A stretch of DNA of 64,000 nt from Chroococcidiopsis thermalis PCC 7203 (GCF_000317125.1 NC_019695.1:1166336-1230335); one strand, 5' to 3'. Counted from the first letter of the stretch, positions 18,305 to 27,037 are shown. A program made the numbers and translations. Notes: generated by a model not told the origin, from the letters alone.

Positions 18305-18641
18305 GTATTTATACTCTCCAATTATGAAGAATTGGGAATTATGCCGCCGAATTCGCACAGGAGCCTTTTTTGGATTAGCGTAAAAACTAGCCTTAATTGG
18401 TCTTAAACGTAAACCAAAAGAAAAAGCCTGGATATTCCGACAATGTTCGCCCCAAACAAAAAACCAAACTAGCCTTTGCAGATCCTTTGCTACACAACGG
18501 AATCTAGCCTCAGCGCACATTTGGGTTGGATACCGACAACAAAAAGGCGGAAGCCCCAGGGCTTAAACATAAACCACTGCTAAGGTAGCAAAGTTTGGGG
18601 CGATCGCGATCGGAATATCTGGGCAGAAGGAGAAACCGCCC
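18305..18641. other. Non-coding stretch before the replication operon
   Basis: 337 bp with several short inverted repeats: GAGTATTTATACTC (18303-18316), CCAATT...AATTGG (18319-18336) and AAGCCC...GGGCTT near 18555. CTAGCCT occurs three times (near 18386, 18470, 18506). It ends with AAGGAG before the small ORF at 18642. It could contain the promoter and an operator or small RNA; I cannot identify one. Confidence 0.4.
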
Positions 18642-18836
18642 ATGAAAAATAACAGAAACTTTACTAAGTTTACACTTCCCTGCCTCACTTCCATAATTGA
18701 GGCGTTGGAATACTTTCAAGATTTTGAGTCACAAGTGAGGGCAACTGCAATCGCCCTCTACGCGGCAGAGTTGGGCATCAGCAATTTACACCTCTACGCG
18801 ATCTCACACTACGCTGGCTTACTAGGAGGGGTGTAA
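18642..18836 (+). CDS. Small protein translationally coupled to the replication gene
   Basis: 64 residues (MKNNRNFTKFTLPCLTSIIEAL...YAGLLGGV) preceded by AAGGAG. Its TAA overlaps the next gene's ATG (TAATG), and AGGAGGGG inside its end serves as the ribosome binding site of the replication gene. This suggests translational coupling. Function unknown; it may be a leader or a regulator of replication protein dosage. Confidence 0.6.
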   Translation: MKNNRNFTKFTLPCLTSIIEALEYFQDFESQVRATAIALYAAELGISNLHLYAISHYAGLLGGV

Positions 18837-21415
18837 TGATAGCAGTCCTACAACAAACTACTCAAAACACTCTCTCTGCACGGCATCGCCAAGAATGTCT
18901 AGAAAAACGTGGCTTGAGCCTTGAGTGGATTCTACTCAATTGTCATTCAGTTACGGCTAACGAAGCAACACAGCAACTAGGGTATACAGCACAATCAGAC
19001 GGCATTTGGCTAAAAGGCTGCAATTACCAAGGTCAATACAAGCCCGATAAACCTTGGAAAGTGGAAGATGACAAGAAAGCGCCTAAGTACCGCTCCCCAC
19101 TGGGTGAGTATGACGCAATGCTACCGAGCCACCCTAGCAACCCACATTACTGGAATGATATTGCGGCGCTGAAGCAGCAAGCCTATCAAATTGATGCATA
19201 TCCCTGTTTACTTCTAACTGAAGGATTCTTTAAGGCGCTTGCGGGTTGTGCCAGCGGCATTCCTACCATTGCCCTGCTGGGTGTAGAAATGGGGTTAACC
19301 AGCAGTAGCGATGACATCCAAGGCAGACGCTATCTAGTACCAACCTTAGAACGCTATGCTAAAGCTGGGTTTGGCTTTATCATTGCTTTTGATGCCGACT
19401 GCGCTACCAACAAGGCTGTAATCTGGGCACAGCGCAAGCTAGCACATAAACTCAAGAAGTTTAAAATCCCAGTCTACAGTGCTACTGGACTATGGACGGT
19501 AGCAGAAGGTAAGGGTATGGACGATTACATCCAGAATCACGGTGGCGATCGCTTCCTTAGAGAAGTGATGGGCAAGGTTGTAGATACTGAGATTTGGGAG
19601 AAACAACTTGCTTCACTAGACGAGCGCGACAGTCTTAGAACCCAGAAAAAGCCACCAGCGGACATAATCGGGCGGGAGATCGGCGAAGATTACCGCGAAC
19701 GGCTGCTATGGAGCGACCAGCACAAGGGCTGGATGCAATATGGGTTAGAGCGCGATGGCGTTTGGACGGCAGTGAGTGACGAGTATGTAGGATCGGTCGT
19801 CAACAAAATCCTAGAATCTAAAGGCATTGTTGGTTATGGCAGTGCTAGCTATGTCATCAATGTTATTGCCCAGATGCGCTGGCAATTATTTGAGCGGGAA
19901 TGGCACGAGCGATCGGCTGGCGAAATTCTACCGTTTGCCGATGGAGTCTTGGAACTAGCAACGGGACAGTTTCACAAACACGCTCCAGGGTATCGCCTTA
20001 CCTGGTGCTTACCGCGTCCTTACAATGCCGTAACCACCGATTGGACAAAGATTAGAAACTGGCTGGAAGAAGCGACGGGCGGCGATCGGCAGCATCAAGA
20101 AATCCTGCTGTGCTTCTTAGCAGCAATCTTGCGTGGCAGGGCTGACCTACATAAGTTTTTGCATCTGATTGGCGTTGGTGGCACGGGTAAATCTACGCTC
20201 ACTCGGCTCGCAGAAGCTTTGATTGGCTCCCAAAACTGCTGGAATGGCAGCCTTCAAGACTTAGAGGATAAACACGAGGTAGCAAGGATAATTGGCAAGC
20301 GCCTAGTGATTCTGCCCGATCAAGACAAGGTAACGGGTCGTTTGTCCAACTTTAAACGCTTGACGGGTCAAGACACATTAAGCGGACGGCGGTTGTATAA
20401 GGATGGGCTAAATTTCCGCTTTCCAGGCATGGTAATTGTCACGAGTAACGCTCCCATCTTCCATGCGGACGGCGGTAGCTGGTTGACGCGGCGGATAGTC
20501 ATGCTGCCTTTTGACCGCAAACCAGCGGCGGATAAAGTGAGGGACTTAGAGGCAGAGTTTGAGCCAGATCTACCAGCCTTGACTAACTATCTGCTATCCA
20601 TTCCTAACGATGAAATTACCCGCGTCCTGCGATGCATTGGCAAGGATGAAGTCAACCCTACCCTGTGGCAATCCAAGATTCGCACCGACTCAATCGCAGC
20701 GTGGCTCAATGAATGGCTAATCCACGATCCGACTGTTAAAACCCAAATAGGCAGCGATCGCCATCAGTGGGCAGACAAAGAATACGACCCACACGACTCT
20801 ACACTGTTTGGATCGTACAACCACTACTGCCGTATTAGCGGACTCCAAGCAAAGGGCAAGAATAATTTCAGCGCCGACCTAATTGAGTTATGCCAGCAAA
20901 CTCTAGGATGGGGCGACATTCAATCAGGGCGTGACGGACAAGGGCGGCGGGTTATTTGTGGATTAAAGCTGCGGGCTGATGGGAATACTACGCCAACAGT
21001 AGAAGAAAAGTTGACGGCTGACGACTCGTCTGACAACCTATCTGACGACCTATCTGACGACCTGAATCCCAGTAACAGCAACGATTCTGACGACCCTGAT
21101 GACCTATTGGCTTCAAAACTTAGTGAAAAAGAAGCAGTAAAAAATTCAATTCCCGATCGCGATACATCCAAGACTTTTAGCAGCCCGATCGCGCCAAAAT
21201 TTAGAAGCGGCGATCGCGTCCAATGCATCAGTAAGCAACCTCAGTTTCAGCAGTTGTGCAATCTACCATTGGTCATTAATAGGGTAGATCCTGGATACGG
21301 CGTAGCTGATTGTCGCAAACCAGATGGAAGTTTTACCACATGGATACCAATTGCAGACTTGCAGCGAGTTGATAGTGCGTGCGAGACTTTAGGAGGCAGC
21401 CATGCCCAAGACTAA
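18836..21415 (+). CDS. Replication protein: TOPRIM (DUF3854-like) primase region plus SF3 helicase
   Basis: 859 residues. The N-terminal half has a TOPRIM-like region: LLLTEGFFKALAG with Glu129, and FIIAFDADC with Asp186/Asp188. The C-terminal half is a P4/D5-type superfamily 3 helicase with Walker A GVGGTGKST (446-454), then VILPDQD, VIVTSNAPI and an arginine-bearing WLTRRIVMLPFDR. A low-complexity SDD/NLSDDL linker (about 728-760) is encoded by iteron copies, and a small SH3-like tail (FRSGDRVQCISK...WIPIADL) follows. It should unwind and prime the element's own origin. Its start is coupled to the upstream small gene. Confidence 0.88.
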   Translation: MIAVLQQTTQNTLSARHRQECLEKRGLSLEWILLNCHSVTANEATQQLGYTAQSDGIWLKGCNYQGQYKPDKPWKVEDDKKAPKYRSPLGEYDAMLPSHPSNPHYWNDIAALKQQAYQIDAYPCLLLTEGFFKALAGCASGIPTIALLGVEMGLTSSSDDIQGRRYLVPTLERYAKAGFGFIIAFDADCATNKAVIWAQRKLAHKLKKFKIPVYSATGLWTVAEGKGMDDYIQNHGGDRFLREVMGKVVDTEIWEKQLASLDERDSLRTQKKPPADIIGREIGEDYRERLLWSDQHKGWMQYGLERDGVWTAVSDEYVGSVVNKILESKGIVGYGSASYVINVIAQMRWQLFEREWHERSAGEILPFADGVLELATGQFHKHAPGYRLTWCLPRPYNAVTTDWTKIRNWLEEATGGDRQHQEILLCFLAAILRGRADLHKFLHLIGVGGTGKSTLTRLAEALIGSQNCWNGSLQDLEDKHEVARIIGKRLVILPDQDKVTGRLSNFKRLTGQDTLSGRRLYKDGLNFRFPGMVIVTSNAPIFHADGGSWLTRRIVMLPFDRKPAADKVRDLEAEFEPDLPALTNYLLSIPNDEITRVLRCIGKDEVNPTLWQSKIRTDSIAAWLNEWLIHDPTVKTQIGSDRHQWADKEYDPHDSTLFGSYNHYCRISGLQAKGKNNFSADLIELCQQTLGWGDIQSGRDGQGRRVICGLKLRADGNTTPTVEEKLTADDSSDNLSDDLSDDLNPSNSNDSDDPDDLLASKLSEKEAVKNSIPDRDTSKTFSSPIAPKFRSGDRVQCISKQPQFQQLCNLPLVINRVDPGYGVADCRKPDGSFTTWIPIADLQRVDSACETLGGSHAQD
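21018..21095 (-). repeat. Inverse iteron copies inside the replication gene
   Basis: CTGACGACC, the reverse complement of the 16.4-kb iteron core, occurs exactly at 21042-21050, 21054-21062 and 21087-21095. One-mismatch versions lie at 21018-21026 and 21030-21038. The first four keep the same 12-bp period. They encode the Asp-rich linker of the replication protein. In phage lambda the origin iterons also lie inside the initiator gene, so this may be a second origin site. Confidence 0.8.
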
Positions 21416-21629
21416 AAGCCAGCCAACATCCTGTTGGGTGGATAGCACCACGGCAGCTCAAGCTCTAGGAATATCGCCTAGACATCTAAGAAAGCTGCGT
21501 TCGCTGGGACTATTCAAGCTAGGCAAGCACTATCGTATTCCAAGCAGCCCATTAGCAGCCCGACCGACTTACCTATGGCACGTAGAGCGGTGCGGTCAAG
21601 CTCTAGAAATCCCAATGGAAAAAAGATGA
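21402..21629 (+). CDS. Small helix-turn-helix protein (excisionase-like)
   Basis: 75 residues, overlapping the end of the replication gene by 14 bp. The segment STTAAQALGISPRHLRKLRSLGLFKLGKHYRI resembles a winged MerR/excisionase-type HTH, used to bend DNA at att sites and bias integrase to excision. In satellite-like islands such small HTH proteins also act as regulators. Assigning it as the excisionase is inference from size, fold and context. Confidence 0.65.
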   Translation: MPKTKSQPTSCWVDSTTAAQALGISPRHLRKLRSLGLFKLGKHYRIPSSPLAARPTYLWHVERCGQALEIPMEKR

Positions 21630-21653
21630 TCGGCGGCAACAGTTGCTAATCGT

Positions 21654-21676
21654 TACTGGCGCTGAAAGCGCCAGTA
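21654..21676. promoter_or_regulatory. Perfect hairpin after the HTH gene
   Basis: 10-bp perfect stem TACTGGCGCT / AGCGCCAGTA with loop GAA. There is no T run, so it is either a non-canonical terminator or an operator just upstream of the 43-bp repeats. Confidence 0.5.
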
Positions 21677-21684
21677 TATCATAT

Positions 21685-21791
21685 CCAGTTGTGTGTATAG
21701 ATGGATGCAAGAATTCGCTCCATCTTTCCAGTTGTGTGTATAGATGGATGCAAGAATTCGCTCCATCTTTCCAGTTGTGTGTATAGATGGA
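21685..21791. repeat. 43-bp tandem repeat upstream of the CopG-like gene
   Basis: Two full copies (21685-21727, 21728-21770) and a half copy (21771-21791) of a 43-bp unit beginning CCAGTTGTGTGTATAGATGG. Each full unit contains GTGTGTATA and an imperfect GATGGA...TCCATC hairpin around GAATTC. The GTGTGTATA core recurs inside the following gene, so these are likely operator or parS-like sites. Confidence 0.85.
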
Positions 21792-22242
21792 AAATGTTAT
21801 TATCCGTTTGTACGCATTTATGGAAATAAGTATGCTGGATAAGGATAGGCGAGTTTCAGAGCGTTCTTTGGAAAACCTCAAGTTAGGCGCTCAAGCCCGT
21901 TACCAAGGTAAGGTCAGGCAAAACTTTACTATCTTGCCTCAGACGCTGGAATGGCTCAAGAAGGGGGGTAATGCCAGTCAGCGGGTTGACGAACTAGTGG
22001 CAGCCGCTAAGAATGGCGATTTAAAATCCAATTATACACACGAAAGGAAAGAACGAGAAAACCTAGAATCCGATAGTGTGTATAATCAGATAAATGATTT
22101 GAAGGTAGAATTGGAGCGACTGAAAGCCAATCAAGCCCAGGCAGCCAACATCCTTCAGGAAGCACTCAAGCTCAAAGCCAATGCTGGTGGAGCAATTAAG
22201 GAGCAAATCAAGCAGGTCTTAGGATTACTAGGAGAATTTTGA
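21787..22242 (+). CDS. CopG/ribbon-helix-helix-like DNA-binding protein with coiled coil
   Basis: 151 residues from 21787; ATGs at 21820 and 21832 are also in frame and the shorter form (MLDKDRRVSERSLENL) may be correct. The segment VRQNFTILPQTLEWLKKGGNASQRVDELV resembles plasmid CopG-like proteins, and a heptad-rich helix (KVELERLKANQAQAANILQEAL) follows. Five copies of GTGTGTATA lie in its upstream repeats and coding region, which suggests autoregulation or a partition-like role. It converges on the integrase, with 15 bp of overlap. Confidence 0.65.
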   Translation: MENVIIRLYAFMEISMLDKDRRVSERSLENLKLGAQARYQGKVRQNFTILPQTLEWLKKGGNASQRVDELVAAAKNGDLKSNYTHERKERENLESDSVYNQINDLKVELERLKANQAQAANILQEALKLKANAGGAIKEQIKQVLGLLGEF

Positions 22243-23382
22243 GTTATCAGTCAAGGGTGGTAACGAGCAATCGCCCTTGGCGATCGGTTCTGGAGGCATT
22301 GGGCGATCTGGACGATTGATAATCGCTTGATACACCCGCCTGTAAGTAGATTCGTCAATCCATGCTCGGTAAACATTTAAATGCACTCGCACTGAATGAC
22401 CCATCATTCCTGCTGCCCAGTCAGGAGCCATCCCAAATTCAAAACAACGTCGTGCGTAGCAATGCCTCAAATCATAGGCATGAAAGGGCAATTTTCGGTC
22501 ATAGAACCATCCAGCGATCTTGGTTCCTAGTTTTGCATTGCTGTAGCTACAGTTCAGATTTGGCAGCCTGACATCCTGTAAATTCCACCGTTCTGCCCAT
22601 TCTGGGTATAGCGGATACACAAACCGCTTTCCCGTTTTCCCTGTTAGAACCCGCACAATAGGAAAATCAGCTAAGTCAAGACGAAATACTTCATGACCTC
22701 TTAGCCCGTAACAAGCTAGCATCCCCACTACCCAACCCCAGGAGCTACCCTGTAAACTATCTCGCCATTCTGCTATTTGGAGATCGGAAGGAAGCGATCG
22801 CGGGTTGACGGCTGTTGCTGAATAAGACCCAGAAAGGCGTTTGATTGCCTCGCTGTCTTCCAGGTCTGCAAACTCCGCTAGCTTGTAGCAATAGTCGCAA
22901 GCCCGCTTACGAGTGCGGCTGTCTGGCTCAGTCGTGACGATATAGTTTACTAATGCTTCTACAGTTAGGATTTGTTGCGCTGGTAATTTGTTGAAAATTT
23001 GCTGATAGTCAGTTTTCCAGGTGGTCAAGCTGGCTTGCGTTCGCGGCGTTGTTTGCCAGTGGAACTGCTCAAACCGCTCAATCCAATGCCCAATCGTCAG
23101 ACTATACCCACTAGCTTTTAGATACGGTTGCCAAGAGAATTCTTTACAATCTAGCAGCGCCCCTACTTTTCGGGCTTCAGCTTCTGCAAGAGATATGCCA
23201 GTGGGGTTGGCATGAAAACCTAGTGCTAGTCGCTGCTGGTAGGGATGGCTCTTGGAAGCATCGGGCTTGGGGGGAAAAGTAGCTCGTAGGTAAAGCCGAT
23301 TGCCTTTAATTTCAATAGTCACCCCAACCTTTGCCGAGCGCAGCCGACCATTGGCTTGATTTAGCTTCCCCTGAATATCCAT
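22228..23382 (-). CDS. int: Tyrosine recombinase (element integrase)
   Basis: 384 residues. A DNA-binding N-terminal half and a core SAM-like domain (about 95-175) precede the catalytic domain. It shows Arg228 in CYGLRGHE, Lys249/252 in LTGKTGKR, YDLRHCYARR with Arg306, His329 in MMGHS and the nucleophile Tyr338 in NVYRAW. The residue three before Arg306, usually His in the HxxR motif, is Tyr303. It lies immediately beside the tRNA-Cys attachment site, as integrases of tRNA-targeting islands usually do. It would catalyse integration and excision between the 45-bp repeats. Confidence 0.93.
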   Translation of the reverse strand: MDIQGKLNQANGRLRSAKVGVTIEIKGNRLYLRATFPPKPDASKSHPYQQRLALGFHANPTGISLAEAEARKVGALLDCKEFSWQPYLKASGYSLTIGHWIERFEQFHWQTTPRTQASLTTWKTDYQQIFNKLPAQQILTVEALVNYIVTTEPDSRTRKRACDYCYKLAEFADLEDSEAIKRLSGSYSATAVNPRSLPSDLQIAEWRDSLQGSSWGWVVGMLACYGLRGHEVFRLDLADFPIVRVLTGKTGKRFVYPLYPEWAERWNLQDVRLPNLNCSYSNAKLGTKIAGWFYDRKLPFHAYDLRHCYARRCFEFGMAPDWAAGMMGHSVRVHLNVYRAWIDESTYRRVYQAIINRPDRPMPPEPIAKGDCSLPPLTDNSKFS

Positions 23383-23412
23383 GTGCCTAAAATTTGCCTA
23401 CTTTTTAAAGTC

Positions 23413-23442
23413 CATTCAGGTACATTGAAATACATTCAGGTA
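23413..23442. promoter_or_regulatory. Two CATTCAGGTA direct repeats between int and attR
   Basis: CATTCAGGTA at 23413-23422 and 23433-23442, spaced 20 bp (two helical turns), between the integrase start and attR. They are candidate arm-type integrase sites or an operator for int. Confidence 0.5.
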
Positions 23443-23516
23443 GGTTTACTGTTCTTCACAATTCCTGAAAAGCTCTTAAAATCGTTGTTTTAGACAAATT
23501 TTTCGCAGGGGAAAAG

Positions 23517-23588
<72 letters not shown>

Positions 23589-23764
23589 GACATCTTCACA
23601 GGCAATATATTATATCACTTTTTAGAACTTTGGATCTACTGGTGGTTTGGTATTGTGCCAGAAAGTGACGAGATCTCAGTCGGGCAAGCAAGAGCCGCCG
23701 CATCAACCTCGTCTACCTTACCGTAAGGATCGAGCCTTACGCAACTTTTGACGCAATTTTGAAT

Positions 23765-24358
23765 TCAGGAAATTTTTACCTCATCAGCATAGCTGTGCCA
23801 GCGAACAAAGTAAAATGGTCCCGCGACTGAACCCCATACGTGTTCGTCAGTTTCGGGGTCGCGTCCGCGATCGCGACTGATAAATTTATCGCCATCAATT
23901 TCAAATTCGCTGTCGAGATAGGTAGTTTTACCTTTACGCACGACCATACAGCACTTACCTGGTTCAACTGTACCTTTGAAGCCATTGTCTACCCATTGGA
24001 CGATCATGTTACATCCGGGTAGCTTTTCCAGGCGATCGCTTGATAATGCTTGCAGACGTTTGAGATCGCGGGATGCACCGTGAAATTCTTCTTCTTGCTT
24101 AATGGTGTAATTTTCAATTTCAATGCGATCGCCTGCCTGCAATAACTTTAATACTCGTACCCGATATGGGTTGCCGAGCATGTAATCATAGGCTTGTTCT
24201 ACGTAAAAGCTAACCCCAGATAATAGATTCAGGGGAAGGGGACGCATACAAACGCGAATATGGGCAAAAAAAGGAGGGTTTTCAAAAGCTTGCGCTTGAT
24301 TGCTAAAATCAGCTGCCATCCAGCGAGCTAGTGTCTCAATATCCGTAGAATGGGTCAT
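23765..24358 (-). CDS. cpcT: Phycocyanobilin lyase CpcT (CpcT/CpeT family)
   Basis: 197 residues. Family blocks are present: TLARWMAADFSNQAQAF, FFAHIRVCMRPLP, GVSFYVEQAYDYML, GDRIEIENYTI, LEKLPGCNMIVQW and DSEFEIDGDKFISRDRGRD. CpcT attaches phycocyanobilin to the second bilin cysteine (about Cys153) of beta-phycocyanin; relatives act on phycoerythrin. Length and sequence fit CpcT better than CpeT. It stands alone beside tRNA-Cys, the position that received the element. It acts in the cytosol on phycobiliprotein subunits before phycobilisome assembly. Confidence 0.93.
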   Translation of the reverse strand: MTHSTDIETLARWMAADFSNQAQAFENPPFFAHIRVCMRPLPLNLLSGVSFYVEQAYDYMLGNPYRVRVLKLLQAGDRIEIENYTIKQEEEFHGASRDLKRLQALSSDRLEKLPGCNMIVQWVDNGFKGTVEPGKCCMVVRKGKTTYLDSEFEIDGDKFISRDRGRDPETDEHVWGSVAGPFYFVRWHSYADEVKIS

Positions 24359-24415
24359 TAGTAGAAATTACTCGAAAGCCAACGACTTACTATTGCCAGT
24401 ATTTTAAAACTTCCT

Positions 24416-25906
24416 ATGTCTCAAAAGTTAAAAGTCAGAAGTCAAAAGTCAAAACAGGAGCCAGAAAAGAGAGTGGTGCGTGGTGCGTGGTGCGTGAAAA
24501 GAGGCAAGAGGCAAGAGGCAAGAGGCGAGAGGTTTCTCCCTCAGCCTCCTCAGATCCCTCAGCTCTGTTCACCCCTGTCCCTCTGCTCCCCTGCTCCCTT
24601 GTCCCCCTTGTCTTCCTTGTCTCCCTCAGCTCTCTTTCTTTCCCTACTCCCTGCTCCCTACTTCCTACTCCCTATTCTTTGCATTCTCTGGTTGTGCGGT
24701 AGCGTCCCTAGTTTGGCGCAGAATCGTCAACCAGAACCAGAGCAACAAGAGCAAGAATTCTATAATCCTCTAGAGATTACGACTCCAGATCCGCTACTAC
24801 CTCAACTTATCCGTCCCCTATCGACTTCAGAAAAGCTAAGACTCAGAGCTGCATTGGATAAATTAAACCAGCAAGCAACTGCCAGCTTCGCCGCAGGAAA
24901 TACGGAAAAAGCATTTGCGATTTGGAGTCGAGAGCTAAGGCTGAGAAGATTTTTGGGGATTACGGAAGAAATTCCGGCTTTGGGGAGAGTAGGAGAGATT
25001 GCTTGGCAAGAAAACCGCCGCTTAGAATTGAATGCAATTACGCGGAGATTGCAGGAAATTGGGCAGCAAATTCAAGTTTTACCACCAGATAAACAGAAAA
25101 AGGAAGATCGGCAACAATCTCAAGTTTTCATTTCACCTAACTTAGAAGTATTGAATAGTTTAGGGATAGCGTTCCAACAGGTGCGCGAACCAAAAAGCGC
25201 GATCGCGGTTTATGAGAGGATTTTGGCTATTCATCGTCAACAGAAAGATGCCGTTGCAGTAGAAACTACTCTAAGAACGATCGCCGAATTACATCTGAGC
25301 TGGTTTAACTACCCTCCAGCCGCAGCTGCATACGAACAACTATTACAAAATGCCACCCAGCGGGGCGATCGCCTAGAGGTGATTAATTACTTACAACAGT
25401 TGAATTATATCTACGAACAAGCCAGACAATACCAGCAAGCACTAGCAGTTCAAAAAAGGTTAGGAGCAATCTACCAGGAACAACAACAAAACGATTTATT
25501 ACCTGCTTTACAGTTAGATATTGGTGCAAACTATGAAGCAATCGGGCAGTTGAAACAAGCTTTTACTACTTATCAACAAGCTTATACTACTGCCTGGGAA
25601 TTGCAACAATATGCCCAAGCTAGCAATGCACTACGTCAAATGGTTCGACTTTATCGCTCTCAACAACAAGTTGATGCTGCTTTGCAAACTAGTCAGATTC
25701 TTTTAGAAAGCGATCGCCTTGCCGCTAATTTTTATGGCATGATGAATACTTACGACCAAATTGGGCAAATTAATCTCGCTCGCGGTAATTACGATCGAGC
25801 TTTAACTGCATTTCAACAAGGTTTAGAACTGGCACAACAGTTGAAATATCAACAAGATTACTTTACCCAACAGATTCAACAAATTAATCGACAACGGACT
25901 AATTAA
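24416..25906 (+). CDS. Secreted TPR protein with a repeat-derived N-terminus
   Basis: 496 residues if the first ATG is used. From about residue 115 on it is a regular tetratricopeptide solenoid (for example SAIAVYERILAIHRQQKDAVAVETTLR, AAAYEQLLQNATQRGDRLEVINYLQQL, ALTAFQQGLELAQQLKYQQDY). Residues 1-70 come from tandem repeat DNA (AAAAGTC, GGTGCGT and GAGGCAA heptamers, CTCCCTG tracts). The apparent signal peptide (LLPILCILWLCGSVPSLAQ) lies at the end of this tract, so the true start is uncertain. Probably periplasmic, acting as a protein-binding scaffold. Confidence 0.75.
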   Translation: MSQKLKVRSQKSKQEPEKRVVRGAWCVKRGKRQEARGERFLPQPPQIPQLCSPLSLCSPAPLSPLSSLSPSALFLSLLPAPYFLLPILCILWLCGSVPSLAQNRQPEPEQQEQEFYNPLEITTPDPLLPQLIRPLSTSEKLRLRAALDKLNQQATASFAAGNTEKAFAIWSRELRLRRFLGITEEIPALGRVGEIAWQENRRLELNAITRRLQEIGQQIQVLPPDKQKKEDRQQSQVFISPNLEVLNSLGIAFQQVREPKSAIAVYERILAIHRQQKDAVAVETTLRTIAELHLSWFNYPPAAAAYEQLLQNATQRGDRLEVINYLQQLNYIYEQARQYQQALAVQKRLGAIYQEQQQNDLLPALQLDIGANYEAIGQLKQAFTTYQQAYTTAWELQQYAQASNALRQMVRLYRSQQQVDAALQTSQILLESDRLAANFYGMMNTYDQIGQINLARGNYDRALTAFQQGLELAQQLKYQQDYFTQQIQQINRQRTN

Positions 25907-26111
25907 AGTTTTACAAAGTATGATTTTGGATCGCGCAAAGACGAGCCAGTGCGTTGCGGGGGGTTTCCCCGTTGTAGCAACTGGCGTGCAAAGACGCAAA
26001 GCGGCTTCTGGAAGAGTAGGCGCAAAGAAGATCGCGCTGGGATATTCTGTCTGCGATCGCAACTTGGTGTGATGATATTGTCATGGCTAAGACTTAATAC
26101 TTGAATGAACT
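25907..26111. repeat. Intergenic repeat copy (GCGTTGCGGGGGGTTTCCCC type)
   Basis: Holds a second, diverged copy (about 25949-25990) of the palindrome-bearing repeat at 15330-15384, with the shared landmarks AGTGCGTTG, GGGGTTTCCCCG, GTAGCAACTGGCG and then GCAAAGACGC. The two flanking genes converge here. No gene seen. Confidence 0.6.
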
Positions 26112-26969
26112 TTATTTCTGAAACAAACCTATTTTTTTGCCAATGATTCTATCTAGCCATCGAGCGGGTAAAGCGGTAGGAATTATCCAATCTAGTAAAA
26201 GATTAGGGACGATCGCATATTTAGTTTTCGGTTTGGGAGTTTCAAAAACTTTGCGAATAAATTTACCAAAAACCTCTGGAGGATAACCTTTTTTACCTTG
26301 TTGGACGAAATGCTTTTGAAAAGTCGTTACTGATTCCGCATAATCGGTAGTCAGATATTTGCTAACATCTTGAGCTGATTCTTTATCCCAAATTGCCGTG
26401 CTAACTGCTCCAGGCGCAATAATAATTACGTCTATACCATATAATTGTAATTCTCGGCGTAAGCTATGGGAAATTCCTTCAAAGGCGTGTTTGCTACCAA
26501 CATAAGCACCAAGAAAAGGAACGGCTAATTTTCCCAACACAGAACTGATATTAATAATTCTACCAGATTGGTGTTTATAACCGTTATTTTCTCTTGCTCT
26601 CAACAAAGGTAAAAAAGCTTGAGTTACGGCAATTTGACTGACAACATTAACTTCAAGCTGCAACCGAATTTCTTCGAGTGGTTGATGCATTAAAGTACCA
26701 CTCGTAGCCATTCCTGCATTATTGATTAATCCACTCAAATTGCGATCGCCAAGAATTTTTTCTACTTGGCAAGCCGCAGATCGTACAGCGTCTATATCAG
26801 TAATATCAAAAATCAGCGGCGTGAAATTATCTCCTAAGTCAGCTTGTAGCCTGGTAGCATCGGCTTCTCGTCGCACGCTACCAAATACGTGATAGCCATG
26901 AGTCACAAATTCTTTTGCTGCACCAAACCCAATCCCTGTAGAAACTCCTGTAATGACGATAGATTTCAT
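26112..26969 (-). CDS. Short-chain dehydrogenase/reductase
   Basis: 285 residues. Rossmann motif TGVSTGIG (7-14), NNAG (83-86), catalytic Ser142 and YVGSK with Tyr156 and Lys160, so an active NAD(P)H-dependent oxidoreductase is expected. The C-terminal extension (KKGYPPEVFGKFIRKVFETPKPKTKYAIVPN) resembles classical SDRs acting on lipids or retinol-like substrates. The substrate cannot be read from sequence. It is followed by a 36-bp palindrome and C/G repeats upstream (27038-27150). Confidence 0.88.
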   Translation of the reverse strand: MKSIVITGVSTGIGFGAAKEFVTHGYHVFGSVRREADATRLQADLGDNFTPLIFDITDIDAVRSAACQVEKILGDRNLSGLINNAGMATSGTLMHQPLEEIRLQLEVNVVSQIAVTQAFLPLLRARENNGYKHQSGRIINISSVLGKLAVPFLGAYVGSKHAFEGISHSLRRELQLYGIDVIIIAPGAVSTAIWDKESAQDVSKYLTTDYAESVTTFQKHFVQQGKKGYPPEVFGKFIRKVFETPKPKTKYAIVPNLLLDWIIPTALPARWLDRIIGKKIGLFQK

Positions 26970-27037
26970 TTATGCTTCCGAATCAGCAGGCGATCGCTTC
27001 CAGCATATAGCAATCCACATTGATTTGTGAATGTTTT

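Noticed and set aside
21685-21791. CRISPR array
   Set aside because: The 43-bp units repeat completely, including the would-be spacer, and there is no cas gene near.
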